From positions 1,418,501-1,482,500 of the forward strand of contig NZ_CP046566.1 in the NCBI RefSeq assembly GCF_009740285.1: 64,000 bases of DNA, read 5' to 3'. The position numbers and the translations under genes were made by a program. The DNA comes from Phnomibacter ginsenosidimutans (GTDB lineage Bacteria; Bacteroidota; Bacteroidia; Chitinophagales; Chitinophagaceae). The notes below the pieces were generated by a model. It worked only from the letters and a program-made list of their open reading frames with translations, ran no database searches and was not told the origin of the DNA. Below are positions 9,064-17,955 of the stretch, piece by piece. The stretch's first letter is position 1, and each line of letters begins with the position of its first letter.

Positions 9064-10038
9064 TCAGCGATGTTGTAGCTGCACGTAGATTGTTTGCCCA
9101 ACCATTACAGCCTGTTGCATGGTTCTGCAAAATAGCCGATGTCCTTGTACATGAATACCGAGCAAAAGGGTAGGGCCTTCAAATGCAATGGTTTCAATTT
9201 GTGCTTGCAGCAAATGTGGCGCAGGCTCAAGGCTTATCTGCCATTGTTCGGGCCTGCTGATGTGCATGTGTTGTGTAACCACGTTTGAAAAATATGGAAA
9301 CCAACTTTGTATTTGTGCAACCGGTATTTCGTTGAATACGCCAAACAAACCTGCTGCATAATTGGAAACGGGATGATGGTATATCTCTCTTGCGGATCCT
9401 TGCTGAATGACCATTCCGTGTTGCATAATCCAAATCTCATCTGCCCAGCTCAGCATGTCAGTCGTATCATGCGAAATCATGATGATGCCAATATTCAACG
9501 TGGCTTGCAGGTTGGCCACAATGCGGCGCATCGATTGCTTGTGCAGGGTGTCCAAATTTGAAAAGGGCTCATCGAGCAACAGTAGTTTAGGTTGGGTGGT
9601 AAGGATTTTTGCCAGTGCTATCCGTTGTCTTTCACCACCCGATAAGCCGCTGTTGGTTTTGCGCTGCAACAGGTGGTCTATTTCACAAAGCCGGTAGAGT
9701 TGCAGTTGCTCCTCAGCATTGAGTTCGCTGCCATAATCCAGCAAATCGGCTACGATGTAGTTATTGCGCAATTCAAAATGCTGGCTCAGGTAAGCAATGC
9801 CTTTGTGACCTGGCAACAGTTGATCGTTGGGGCCCAAAATTCGTTCGCCATTGAAAATGATTTCGCCGCCATCGGGTTGCACATGGCCGGCTATCATTTT
9901 GAGCAGTGAGCTTTTACCAGAGCCCGTTTCGCCGGCAATGGCCAGCCGGCAACCATTGTGCAGGTTGAAACTGGTGGGTGCCACTACCTGCTGGCTGCCA
10001 TAGCTTTTACTTACTTGTTTTGCTTCCAGAAAATTCAT
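9064..10038 (-). CDS. ABC transporter ATP-binding protein, solitary
   Basis: 324 residues. The ATPase domain has Walker A GETGSGKSS, signature LSGGERQR, Walker B KLLLLDEP and H-loop ISHDTTD. A C-terminal domain of about 100 residues (AQIETIAFEGPTLLLGIHV) resembles the TOBE-like tail of PotA/CysA/ModC-type importer ATPases. MNFLEAKQVSKSYG at 10038 is chosen as the start; the frame extends to 10086 without domain content. No permease or binding-protein gene lies nearby, so the partner must be elsewhere. The substrate is unknown. Confidence 0.85.
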   Translation of the reverse strand: MNFLEAKQVSKSYGSQQVVAPTSFNLHNGCRLAIAGETGSGKSSLLKMIAGHVQPDGGEIIFNGERILGPNDQLLPGHKGIAYLSQHFELRNNYIVADLLDYGSELNAEEQLQLYRLCEIDHLLQRKTNSGLSGGERQRIALAKILTTQPKLLLLDEPFSNLDTLHKQSMRRIVANLQATLNIGIIMISHDTTDMLSWADEIWIMQHGMVIQQGSAREIYHHPVSNYAAGLFGVFNEIPVAQIQSWFPYFSNVVTQHMHISRPEQWQISLEPAPHLLQAQIETIAFEGPTLLLGIHVQGHRLFCRTMQQAVMVGQTIYVQLQHR

Positions 10039-10119
10039 ACAGGCTTCGAAAGTAGGCATTGTTGTTACGCAAACCTGTTGCTGCAAAACACCTCATTGGT
10101 AGATGAAATGCGTATAATA

Positions 10120-10152
10120 AAAATCCCGCCACCAAAATGGTAGCGGGATTTT
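10120..10152 (-). terminator. Terminator downstream of aconitase
   Basis: AAAATCCCGC(C)ACCA and TGGTAGCGGGATTTT pair around an AAA loop, with one bulged base. On the minus strand it follows the aconitase stop (10,186) by about 35 bases and ends in a T-run. Confidence 0.8.
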
Positions 10153-10185
10153 ATATTGTATCAACTTCCAGTCTTTCTGACTTGT

Positions 10186-12450
10186 TTACGCACCAAACTG
10201 CTTACGGATGATGTTCAGTGCCGCACCGGCCTTGAACCACTCAATCTGCTGCTCGTTGTACGTGTGGTTTACGCTGATTTCATCTTTGCTGCCATCGGCA
10301 TGGTTCAGTACCAGAGTCAATGGTTTGCCGGGCGCAAATTCAGTGAGGCCAACAATGTCAATGCTGTCGTCTTCCTGAATTTTTTCGTAGTCAGCTTTAT
10401 CGGCAAAAGTGAGAGCCAGCATACCCTGCTTTTTCAGGTTGGTTTCGTGAATGCGGGCAAAGCTTTTTACCAGCACGGCACGTACACCGAGGTGGCGAGG
10501 CTCCATAGCGGCGTGTTCACGAGAAGAACCTTCGCCATAGTTTTCGTCGCCCACTACAATACTGCCAATGCCGGCGGCTTTGTAAGCACGTTGTGTAGCA
10601 GGTACCGGGCCGTATTCGCCTGTCAGTTGGTTTTTAATGTTGTCTGTTTTTTCATTGAAGAAGTTGACCGCACCAATCAGCATGTTGTTGCTGATGTTGT
10701 CGAGGTGACCGCGGAACTTCAGCCATGGGCCGGCCATACTGATGTGGTCGGTGGTACATTTGCCTTTGGCTTTGATGAGGAGCTTCAGTCCTTTCAGGTC
10801 GGTACCTTCCCAAGCTGGGAATGGATCGAGCAGTTGCAAACGCTTGCTGGTGGGTTCTACAATTACGTTTACACCGCTGCCATCTTCGGCAGGTGCCTGA
10901 TAACCGGCATCTTCCACTGCAAATCCACGTACAGGCAACTCATAGCCACTGGGTGGGTCGAGTTTTACCTGCTCACCTTTTTCGTTGGTGAGGGTATCGG
11001 TAATGGGGTTGAAAGTAAGGTCGCCGGCAATCGCCAGGGCTGTTACCAACTCTGGGCTGGCCACAAATGCCATGGTGTTGGGGTTGCCATCGGCACGTTT
11101 GGCAAAGTTGCGGTTGAAGCTGTGCACAATGGTGTTGCGCTCCTGCTTTTCGGCACCCATGCGTTCCCACATACCAATGCAGGGACCGCAGGCGTTGGCA
11201 AATACCGTAGCACCAATTTGGGCAAACGTATCGAGGAAACCATCTCTTTCGATGGTGTAGCGAACCTGCTCAGAACCGGGGGTAATGGTAAATTCTGCTT
11301 TTGTTTTCAAGCCTTTTTCGGCTACCTGCTTGGCCAGGCTTACAGCACGGCTGATGTCTTCGTAAGAAGAGTTGGTACAGCTACCAATCAAACCCACTTC
11401 TACTTTGGTAGGCCAGTTGTTGGCGGCCGCTACTTCCTTCATTTTGCTGATAGGCGTAGCCAAATCGGGCGTGAAAGGTCCGTTCAGGTGCGGCTCCAGT
11501 TCGCTCAGGTTTATTTCAATTACCTGATCGAAATACTGCTCGGGGTTAGCATACACTTCGGGGTCGGCAGTCAGGTGCTCGGCAATGCCATCCGCCAGTT
11601 CGGCTACTGCTTCGCGGCCGGTAGCTTTCAGGTAGCGGCTCATGCTTTCGTCGTAGCCGAAAGTTGAAGTGGTGGCACCAATTTCGGCACCCATGTTACA
11701 AATGGTTCCTTTACCGGTACAGCTCATGGCCACGGCACCTTCACCAAAATATTCTACCACAGCACCAGTTCCGCCTTTTACGGTGAGGATACCGGCTACT
11801 TTCAAAATCACATCTTTAGGAGCGGTCCAACCGTTGAGCTTGCCTGTCAGTTTTACACCAATGAGCTTAGGCATTTTCAGTTCCCAGGGCAGGCCGGCCA
11901 TCACGTCGCAGGCATCGGCACCGCCTACACCAATGGCAATCATGCCAAGGCCACCTGCATTTACCGTGTGGCTATCGGTACCAATCATCATACCACCGGG
12001 GAATGCGTAGTTTTCCAACACCACCTGGTGAATGATACCGGCGCCGGGCTTCCAGAAGCCAATGCCATATTTATTAGAAACAGAAGCGAGGAAATCGTAC
12101 ACTTCTTTGCTTTCGTTTACCGCACGTTCGAGGTCTACCTTGCTGTTGTCTTTGGCCACAATCAGGTGGTCGCAGTGTACGGTGCTGGGCACGGCTACCT
12201 TGGCACGACCGGCCTGCATAAACTGGAGCAGCGCCATTTGGGCGGTGGCATCCTGCATGGCTACACGGTCCGGTGCAAAATCTACGTAGTCTTTGCCACG
12301 GGCAAAAGCAGCGGTAGCATCGCCCTGCGTCAGGTGGGCATACAAAATCTTTTCAGTGAGCGTAAGCGGACGGCCAACGGCTTTGCGGGCTGCGGCCACA
12401 CGACCGGGAAACCGTTCGTACACCGCTTTGATCATGGAGAGATCGAACAT
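10186..12450 (-). CDS. acn: Aconitate hydratase
   Basis: Aconitase interconverts citrate and isocitrate in the TCA cycle through a [4Fe-4S] cluster. It has 754 residues, the size of the mitochondrial-type enzyme rather than the longer AcnA or AcnB. The three cluster ligands are visible: Cys358 in [10 protein letters not shown], and Cys421 and Cys424 in [32 protein letters not shown] is the family active-site block, and the swivel domain (from about 560) carries [18 protein letters not shown]. It is a single gene with its own terminator, divergent from the pspC pair. Confidence 0.97.
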   Translation of the reverse strand: MFDLSMIKAVYERFPGRVAAARKAVGRPLTLTEKILYAHLTQGDATAAFARGKDYVDFAPDRVAMQDATAQMALLQFMQAGRAKVAVPSTVHCDHLIVAKDNSKVDLERAVNESKEVYDFLASVSNKYGIGFWKPGAGIIHQVVLENYAFPGGMMIGTDSHTVNAGGLGMIAIGVGGADACDVMAGLPWELKMPKLIGVKLTGKLNGWTAPKDVILKVAGILTVKGGTGAVVEYFGEGAVAMSCTGKGTICNMGAEIGATTSTFGYDESMSRYLKATGREAVAELADGIAEHLTADPEVYANPEQYFDQVIEINLSELEPHLNGPFTPDLATPISKMKEVAAANNWPTKVEVGLIGSCTNSSYEDISRAVSLAKQVAEKGLKTKAEFTITPGSEQVRYTIERDGFLDTFAQIGATVFANACGPCIGMWERMGAEKQERNTIVHSFNRNFAKRADGNPNTMAFVASPELVTALAIAGDLTFNPITDTLTNEKGEQVKLDPPSGYELPVRGFAVEDAGYQAPAEDGSGVNVIVEPTSKRLQLLDPFPAWEGTDLKGLKLLIKAKGKCTTDHISMAGPWLKFRGHLDNISNNMLIGAVNFFNEKTDNIKNQLTGEYGPVPATQRAYKAAGIGSIVVGDENYGEGSSREHAAMEPRHLGVRAVLVKSFARIHETNLKKQGMLALTFADKADYEKIQEDDSIDIVGLTEFAPGKPLTLVLNHADGSKDEISVNHTYNEQQIEWFKAGAALNIIRKQFGA

Positions 12451-12700
12451 AGCGTATTAATTGAAAGTTTGATGATTTACTCTTTTGTAAAAGTGCTGCG
12501 AATTTACGAACCGAAGGCATACAGCCCGATACGAAAATCAAGGCTTTGCAAGCTTTTTCAACCTTTTGTGGGTTACATTGTTAATGAGATGCATATTCTA
12601 TAACATATGGTTGTAAAATGCAGAAAACCTGCATTTTTGCGGCCCCGAACCAACACAATATTTCACTTACCTCACAAAGGCAACTTCAAAACTAACCTCT
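12451..12700. other. Divergent promoter region of aconitase and pspC-like gene
   Basis: 250 bases. It contains ATAACATATGGTTGTA at 12,600-12,615 (a motif repeated at 17,805) and a small hairpin AAATGCAG...CTGCATTT just after it, ending in a T-run that could also be a promoter element (CATTTTTG). No gene is visible. Confidence 0.5.
12600..12615. promoter_or_regulatory. Shared ATAACATATGGTT motif, copy 1
   Basis: ATAACATATGGTTGTA lies in the divergent region about 85 bases before the pspC-like gene. It differs by one base from 17,805-17,820, which lies in the next divergent promoter region. ATAAC and GTTAT/GTTGT flank an ATATG core, so it is roughly dyad-symmetric. Confidence 0.35.
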
Positions 12701-12934
12701 ATGAAAGCGCAAATGGAAAACGTACGCCAAACCATTGAATACAATGTATTCGGGGTTTGTACTTATTTGGGCGAACGCTTCAACATAGCCACTTCCCGCA
12801 TTCGCCTGTATTTCATTTACCTCTCTTTTCTCACATTTGGCAGCCCGCTGATTATTTATCTGTTTGTGGCATTTTGGATGAATGTGAAGCGCTACATTTT
12901 TTACAGCAAGCGAAATCCACTTTGGTATAAGTAA
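12701..12934 (+). CDS. PspC-like small membrane protein (copy 1)
   Basis: 77 residues with the PspC-domain pattern: an N-terminal NVFGVCTYLGERFNIATSRIR segment, then one strongly hydrophobic helix (LYFIYLSFLTFGSPLIIYLF), then a short basic tail. PspC proteins belong to the phage-shock/envelope-stress system and sit in the inner membrane. No pspA-like gene is nearby. The next gene is a close paralogue, so the pair arose by tandem duplication. Confidence 0.8.
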   Translation: MKAQMENVRQTIEYNVFGVCTYLGERFNIATSRIRLYFIYLSFLTFGSPLIIYLFVAFWMNVKRYIFYSKRNPLWYK

Positions 12935-13052
12935 AAGATAGCGGCTGCTCCTCCTTTTGTTCCTTCGGTTTGTTGTACAAACTCAGCGTTAATTATGGGT
13001 TTGGTTCAACGCATTTGCACTACCTTGCCCCTACGCAAAAAATCAAAACGAT

Positions 13053-13274
13053 ATGAACAAGCTTCGTTCGTTGGTGGAGTACAACCTGTTTGGGGTATGC
13101 AGTTATCTGGGTGAAAAATTCAATATCGCCTCTTCCAAAATCCGGTTGTATTTTATTTACCTGTCGTTTCTCACATTTGGCAGTCCGGTCATCTTTTATT
13201 TCTTTCTGGTATTTTGGATGAATATGCGGCGCTACATGCAAAACATGAAACGCAATCCGCTGTGGAATGCCTGA
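13053..13274 (+). CDS. PspC-like small membrane protein (copy 2)
   Basis: 73 residues, closely similar to the gene just upstream over its whole length (NLFGVCSYLGEKFNIASSKI, then LYFIYLSFLTFGSPV, ending in MKRNPLWNA against SKRNPLWYK). The same membrane helix is present. The 118-base gap between the two genes holds TACCTTGC at 13,021-13,028, a near match to the -7 promoter box, so the second copy may have its own promoter. It is followed by a strong terminator. Confidence 0.8.
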   Translation: MNKLRSLVEYNLFGVCSYLGEKFNIASSKIRLYFIYLSFLTFGSPVIFYFFLVFWMNMRRYMQNMKRNPLWNA

Positions 13275-13297
13275 TACACAACGCAGGTTCGTACAAC

Positions 13298-13333
13298 AAA
13301 AGAGCCGCTCCCAACCGGGGCGGCTCTTTTCAT
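13298..13333. terminator. Bidirectional terminator
   Basis: AAAAGAGCCG (13,298-13,307) pairs with CGGCTCTTTT (13,321-13,330). It lies between the second pspC-like gene and the convergent NlpC/P60 gene, whose stop begins at 13,334. Confidence 0.85.
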
Positions 13334-13990
13334 TTAGCCAACAAAACGGCCCCAAACTGTATCGGGACGGTTAAATATCTGCGGCCCCGTTTCCTGAATT
13401 GAGTCGTTGAAATGTCGATCATTGCCCGAGCTGCAATGAATCACTTTGTCCATTTGACCGTTGCTCACTTTCGATACCAGCCCTACATGGCCAATGGCGC
13501 CCCCGGCTCCAAATACTACAATACAGCCCGGCTCCGGGGTATTGATGCGTTCAAAAATGCCGGCGCTGCTGTTGATGTCGGCCACCATACTGTCTGTGTA
13601 AATCCAACCACCATGCCGGCCGTAAAACGGAATGTTGGATTTGCGGGAAAGGCCTAAAATCCAACACACAAAACCACTGCAATCGCATTGCTTATTGGCA
13701 TTGCTGGGCAGGGCCGCATTGGGGTTCATGCCACCGGCGCCGAGCTTGTAGCGTATTCCTTTGTTGATGGCCGTTTTGGCACGGGCTATCAGCTCCGATT
13801 GTTTGGTGTTGACAACTTCAATTTCTGGCTCGGGCACGTCTTCTACATTGGGTATGTAAATGAGCTGCCCCACAAAAATTTTGGAAGGATTGGTAATGCT
13901 GCTGTTGAACGACAGGAGCAATTCCATCGGCAGGCCATACTGTCGGGCAATTTTAGACAGGGTGTCGCCGGATTTTACTTTGTGGTACAT
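13334..13990 (-). CDS. LysM and NlpC/P60 domain peptidoglycan hydrolase
   Basis: 218 residues. An N-terminal LysM domain (YHKVKSGDTLSKIARQYGLP to about residue 50) should bind peptidoglycan. The C-terminal NlpC/P60 papain-like domain has the catalytic Cys in CDCSGFVCW and the His in GAIGHVGLVSK; a third polar residue may lie in the VIHCSSG stretch. This suggests a D-Glu/diaminopimelate endopeptidase. The start at 13,990 begins directly at LysM; the frame runs to 14,077 without an apparent export signal, so how the protein leaves the cytoplasm is unclear. Confidence 0.85.
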   Translation of the reverse strand: MYHKVKSGDTLSKIARQYGLPMELLLSFNSSITNPSKIFVGQLIYIPNVEDVPEPEIEVVNTKQSELIARAKTAINKGIRYKLGAGGMNPNAALPSNANKQCDCSGFVCWILGLSRKSNIPFYGRHGGWIYTDSMVADINSSAGIFERINTPEPGCIVVFGAGGAIGHVGLVSKVSNGQMDKVIHCSSGNDRHFNDSIQETGPQIFNRPDTVWGRFVG

Positions 13991-14091
13991 GTGTGCAATG
14001 ATTTTGATGTGAGTAAATGGAGATTTCGTTTTGGTTAATGTACAACGATGCCATGGGCCATGCAAGCGTAAATACACCTAACACTACAAAA

Positions 14092-14121
14092 AAAGCCTGC
14101 GGCCATTACAGCCACAGGCTA
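14092..14121 (-). terminator. Terminator of the OmpA-like gene
   Basis: AGCCTG(C)GGC and GCC(A)CAGGCT form an imperfect stem 22 bases beyond the OmpA-like stop. On the minus strand it is followed by a run of seven or more T. Confidence 0.7.
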
Positions 14122-14142
14122 CAGTGAGCAACAACAGTTGCA

Positions 14143-15324
14143 TTATTGTTTCACAATTTCTACGCGGCGGTTGGTGGCTCTACCTTCTGGTGTATCGTTG
14201 CTGCCAATAGGCTTTGTTTGGCCGTATCCTTTGGCGGTGAGTCTGGCAGCATCAATGCCCATGTCTATCATTTTTTGGCGAACAGCATTGGCACGGGCTT
14301 CACTCAGTTGCATGTTGGCTTCAGCGCTACTGCCTGCTTCGGCGCTGGTGTGGCCGGCTATTTCAAATTTGATAGCGGGGTCATCTTTCATCAGCTTTAC
14401 CAGGTTGTTGATTTCGCCCATGCTTTCGGGTAGCAAAACTGGAGAGGCCCGTTCAAACAAAATGCCCCTGGCGATGTACACATTGTTGGTCGTAATTTGC
14501 TTGGCAGGACTTTTGCCACCGGCCAATATGCGGAAGTTTTTAATGAGCACAGGTGCATCATAATCACCATCAATATTGAAGCGCAGCGATGACGGATTGG
14601 CAAACTCAATTTGCGCATTCAAGATGCGGTATTGATTGATGTACACTTTAACGCTCTTTTCATTTACGCTGATGGCAATGTGCTTCCAGTCTTTGAGCAC
14701 GGCGTTTTCTTTATCGGCCCGAAAGTCGTATGGCCACTGGCCTTGCGCCTGATTGAAAGAGGCTTCGGCATTGGCCCAAATTTTAATGGGGTATTGTTCA
14801 AACTGGCCACCATCCTGGTTTTTATCCATAGATGCGTTGGATAAAAACAACGTAACTGCACGGCCATATTGCCAGGCATAATTCACATACTTGATATCGA
14901 ACTCAATGGTAAACCGTTTGGGTAGGTAGCTGGGAAGTTTCATGCGGGGGCGGAGCGTGGTGCCTTGTCTTGCGGCAATCATCATTTCGCCATCGGCATC
15001 GGTTATTTCTGCACGGCCCTTGTCGAGTATCCAACGGCTGGGTATTTCGTTGGCTTCTTCATTGCTCAAGTCATCATTAAAAAGCACCGAATCGCCGGGT
15101 ACAAAATCGTAGGCTGCATAGGCACCCAGGTTGGTGGTTTTGCCATTGCCAGCAGCAGGCATTTCCGCAGTGGGGGTATTGCCGGCTGGCTTATCGCCAT
15201 TGATGATCTTGTCAGCGGTTTTATCTACTTCTTTTTTCACTTTGTCGCCCAGCTTTTTAATGAGCTGTGCAGGTACGGCCTGTGCCAGTAAAAAACCGGC
15301 CACAATGAGCAGTGCTTTTTTCAT
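14143..15324 (-). CDS. OmpA-family outer membrane protein
   Basis: 393 residues from the ATG at 15,324, where MKKALLIVAGFLLAQAVPAQ gives a signal peptide. The longer frame to 15,468 is not a leader. The middle region (about 70-270) reads as a concanavalin-like beta domain (FTIEFDIKYVNYAWQYGRAV, WKHIAISVNEKSVKVYINQ). The C-terminal OmpA-like domain (about 290-393) has FEIAGHTSAEAGSS, SEARANAVRQKMIDMGID and GYGQTKPIGSNDTPEGRATN, the peptidoglycan-binding core. It likely anchors the outer membrane to the cell wall. Confidence 0.9.
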   Translation of the reverse strand: MKKALLIVAGFLLAQAVPAQLIKKLGDKVKKEVDKTADKIINGDKPAGNTPTAEMPAAGNGKTTNLGAYAAYDFVPGDSVLFNDDLSNEEANEIPSRWILDKGRAEITDADGEMMIAARQGTTLRPRMKLPSYLPKRFTIEFDIKYVNYAWQYGRAVTLFLSNASMDKNQDGGQFEQYPIKIWANAEASFNQAQGQWPYDFRADKENAVLKDWKHIAISVNEKSVKVYINQYRILNAQIEFANPSSLRFNIDGDYDAPVLIKNFRILAGGKSPAKQITTNNVYIARGILFERASPVLLPESMGEINNLVKLMKDDPAIKFEIAGHTSAEAGSSAEANMQLSEARANAVRQKMIDMGIDAARLTAKGYGQTKPIGSNDTPEGRATNRRVEIVKQ

Positions 15325-15425
15325 GGGGTTGAAATTGAAGGGTGGAAAATGGTATCCATTTTTCCTTACAAATAAGCAACAGAAAATGGCCGCAGGGCAT
15401 CCCCCAAAACAGGGAAATAACCAAA

Positions 15426-15458
15426 ACAAAAAAAAGGCTGCACCAGTGGTACAGCCTC
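15426..15458 (-). terminator. Terminator of the acyl-CoA dehydrogenase gene
   Basis: On the minus strand AGGCTG pairs with CAGCCT within a longer imperfect stem (AGGCTGTACCACTGGTGCAG then CCT) and runs into nine T. It starts 22 bases after the stop at 15,480. Confidence 0.8.
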
Positions 15459-15479
15459 TATGAAACATGAATTGAATGC

Positions 15480-16661
15480 TTAGTTGAAAGCGTTGAGCCC
15501 GGTTACATCCAAACCAGTGATGAGCAGGTGAATGTCGTGGGTGCCTTCGTAAGTGATGACACTTTCGAGGTTCATAATGTGACGCATGATAGGATACTCG
15601 CCGGTAATGCCCATGCCGCCCAGCATTTGGCGGGCATCGCTGGCCACCTGCTTGGCTATTTCACAACTGTTGCGCTTGGCCATGCTGATTTGGGCAGGCG
15701 TAGCACGGTTTTCATTCATGAGCACACCCAATCGCCATACCAGCAATTGTGCCTTGGTGATTTCGGTAATCATTTCGGCCAGCTTCTTTTGCTGCAATTG
15801 GAAACCACCAATGGGTCGGTCGAACTGAATGCGTTCTTTGCTGTAGCGCAGCGCAGTATCGTAGCAATCCATGGCAGCGCCAATGGTGCCCCAGGCGATG
15901 CCGTAACGGGCTTTGTTGAGACAGCTCAACGGTCCTTTCATGCCTTGTACATTGGGCAAAATATTTTCTTTCGGCACTTTTACATTATCGAAAACAAGCT
16001 CACCAGTAGCACTGGCCCGCAGGCTCCATTTGTTGTGCGTAGTCGGGGTGGTAAAGCCTTCCATGCCACGCTCCACAATGACGCCTCGCACAATGCCCGC
16101 TTCATCTTTGGCCCATACCACAGCCACTTGTGCAAAGGGCGCATTGCTGATCCACATTTTGGCACCATTCAAAATCACATGATCGCCGGCATCTTTGATA
16201 TTGGTAAGCATGCCAGCAGGGTTGCTGCCGTGGTTGGGTTCGGTGAGGCCGAAGCAACCCAGCCATTCGCCACTGGCCAGTTTGGGCAGGTATTTCATGC
16301 GCTGTTCTTCGCTGCCAAATGCATGAATAGGATACATGACCAACGAGCCTTGTACAGATGCGGTGCTGCGTACGCCACTGTCGCCACGTTCCAGCTCCTG
16401 CATCATCAATCCGTAACTGATATAGTCGAGGCCGCCGCCGCCATATTGCTCAGGAACGGTGGGGCCAAAGCAACCCAGTTCGCCCAGCTGACGCACAATC
16501 TGCTGCGGAAATTCTGACCGCTGCGCATACTCTTCAATGATGGGTGAAATTTCTTTTTTTACATAGGTCCGCACGGTGTCGCGGATCATCAGGTGTTCTT
16601 CAGTCAGCAGTTCATCCAGCAGGTAATAATCCGGACTTTGAAAGAGGTCTTGCTGCGGCAT
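15480..16661 (-). CDS. Acyl-CoA dehydrogenase, glutaryl-CoA dehydrogenase type
   Basis: FAD flavoenzyme of 393 residues. It contains the acyl-CoA dehydrogenase blocks CFGLTEPNHGSNP (flavin/substrate loop), KMWISNAP, ERIQFDRPIGGFQLQQ, and QMLGGMGITGEYPIMRHIMN. TYEGTHDIHLLITG near the C-terminus carries the likely catalytic base Glu372. STASVQGSLVMYPI and the terminal block resemble glutaryl-CoA dehydrogenase, which oxidises and decarboxylates glutaryl-CoA to crotonyl-CoA in lysine/tryptophan breakdown. No other genes of that pathway are adjacent. A perfect -7 box lies just upstream. Confidence 0.88.
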   Translation of the reverse strand: MPQQDLFQSPDYYLLDELLTEEHLMIRDTVRTYVKKEISPIIEEYAQRSEFPQQIVRQLGELGCFGPTVPEQYGGGGLDYISYGLMMQELERGDSGVRSTASVQGSLVMYPIHAFGSEEQRMKYLPKLASGEWLGCFGLTEPNHGSNPAGMLTNIKDAGDHVILNGAKMWISNAPFAQVAVVWAKDEAGIVRGVIVERGMEGFTTPTTHNKWSLRASATGELVFDNVKVPKENILPNVQGMKGPLSCLNKARYGIAWGTIGAAMDCYDTALRYSKERIQFDRPIGGFQLQQKKLAEMITEITKAQLLVWRLGVLMNENRATPAQISMAKRNSCEIAKQVASDARQMLGGMGITGEYPIMRHIMNLESVITYEGTHDIHLLITGLDVTGLNAFN

Positions 16662-16686
16662 AATCGTTGTTTTTTATTGAGAGTGG

Positions 16687-16694
16687 CAAAGGTA
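16687..16694 (-). promoter_or_regulatory. -7 promoter box of acyl-CoA dehydrogenase
   Basis: TACCTTTG on the minus strand (plus strand CAAAGGTA) matches TAnnTTTG exactly, 26-33 bases upstream of the ATG, leaving a short leader. No good -33 TTTG is seen at the expected distance. Confidence 0.5.
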
Positions 16695-16784
16695 AGGGAT
16701 GCGGGCAGAGGCACGTCACGGAATGAGTGAAGGCATCATAAATAACAGGCAATGGATGGTAACTGTTGGGGAGGGTGTTCTTTC

Positions 16785-16925
16785 AATGTATAATGTGGAA
16801 TAAGGAATAAGAAATAAGAAAAAAGGAAGTAGCATTAACCACAAACAATAAACTACAAACCACAAACCCAAAACAACAAACAAGGCACTTCCAAACTTGT
16901 AAACCTGCAAACTTACCAACCTCCC
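16785..16925. repeat. A-rich, G-poor word-run repeat, copy 1
   Basis: The plus strand reads GGAATAAGGAATAAGAAAT..., then ACAAACCACAAACCCAAAAC..., then CTTGTAAACCTGCAAACTTA. It is built of short words repeated with small changes and has almost no G in the middle part. The same three-part order of words occurs, inverted, at 45,840-45,935 and 47,130-47,219. No gene is visible across 16,695-16,929. Confidence 0.6.
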
Positions 16926-16929
16926 AACA

Positions 16930-17724
16930 TCAGTTCCTTCTTCCTTCCAGCGAAGGATTCTGCACACCCAATAGGTAAATTTCTACGCCGGGTGGCAGCA
17001 GGCCCTGGTCTTTTTTGTAACACTGCTGGATGTAATAGCCGAGTTCCAGTTCGTTTACAATGGCCAAAAAATCATAAGGTGGGCGGTACTTAAACATGAA
17101 GCGTTTTACGGCAGCATCATCTGTCATACCCGTTACTTTTTTTACAAAGCTCCGGTTGAAGCGATAGTCGATGTATTTATCCTGCTCTTCTTGTATGAGG
17201 CGGTTTTGCAGGCTCAGCAATTGCCTGTTGCGTCGAAACCGAAACAGGTTGATGATATCATTGGGATCCATACCCACACCGCCATTAGCTACATTAATAT
17301 TGCGCAGCGGGTTGGGTTTTTGGTAGTTGAAATATTTGGCATAATCCCGACGGTTGGCCAGCGAATCCATCTTGTAGTTTTTGGCATACACCGTTACAGG
17401 CGGCAGGTTGTTGGTTTGCACATGCAGGGCCATATTAAACTGCTCTGTGTCTTGAATGGTAGAAACGGGGTATTTGCCGGTGACTTTGTTTTGGTAAGAA
17501 AAGAAAACGGAGTCTGTAGCCCGTACCCAGATTTTGTAATGGCCCAAAGTGTCTGTCATGGTGGCCTGGCCGTTGGTAGCCATTACAGTAACCGATTCCA
17601 TGGGGTTGCGGCGGGTAATATCGTACACGGTACCTTTTACCTGCACCAATGGCTGTTGCCCCAACACCGTTGCCGAAATCAGCAACAATATTGTTTGCAA
17701 CCATAGTTTTTTGAGCACAGCCAT
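16930..17724 (-). CDS. Secreted protein with carboxypeptidase-regulatory-like domain
   Basis: 264 residues. MAVLKKLWLQTILLLISATV then LGQ is a signal peptide. Residues about 25-110 form a CarboxypepD_reg-like beta-sandwich (VQVKGTVYDITRRNPMESVT, then TDTLGHYKIWVRATDSVFFS), common at the start of Bacteroidota envelope proteins. The remainder is helical and basic (NIINLFRFRRNRQLLSLQNR) and has no name I can give. It is divergent from the type I exporter operon, but a functional link is only a guess. Confidence 0.75.
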   Translation of the reverse strand: MAVLKKLWLQTILLLISATVLGQQPLVQVKGTVYDITRRNPMESVTVMATNGQATMTDTLGHYKIWVRATDSVFFSYQNKVTGKYPVSTIQDTEQFNMALHVQTNNLPPVTVYAKNYKMDSLANRRDYAKYFNYQKPNPLRNINVANGGVGMDPNDIINLFRFRRNRQLLSLQNRLIQEEQDKYIDYRFNRSFVKKVTGMTDDAAVKRFMFKYRPPYDFLAIVNELELGYYIQQCYKKDQGLLPPGVEIYLLGVQNPSLEGRRN

Positions 17725-17955
17725 GTGCCGAAGATAAGTTGCGGCCTTTTACGCCAAACAGATGCCATAATTTTAACGAAATGCCATGAGCCACAGGGGG
17801 TTGCATAACATATGGTTATATAACCTTAATCATTGGCTAAAAGCATGATGCTCATGGTGATGGGGAAAGCTGACAAATATCTTTGCCGCCTTCCAACCTT
17901 TTACCTGTGCAAGGGTTTTATTTGCAAATCACACAAAAAATGAACAAAACTTACT
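17725..17955. promoter_or_regulatory. Divergent promoter region of the exporter operon
   Basis: It holds the second copy of the ATAACATATGGTT motif (17,805-17,820) and TATCTTTG at 17,878-17,885, an exact TAnnTTTG match on the plus strand, 71 bases before the ABC gene. No clear -33 box is seen. Confidence 0.45.

Noticed and set aside
10156-11667. 503-residue open frame on the plus strand opposite aconitase
   Set aside because: It is antisense to an unambiguous aconitase gene with all cluster ligands. Its composition (Phe/Val/Gly-rich) reflects the complement of that gene and shows no domain.
16716-16967. 83-residue hydrophobic frame on the minus strand
   Set aside because: It translates the A-rich word-run repeat, whose complement gives Phe/Leu codons, and overlaps the next gene's end. 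An artefact of composition.
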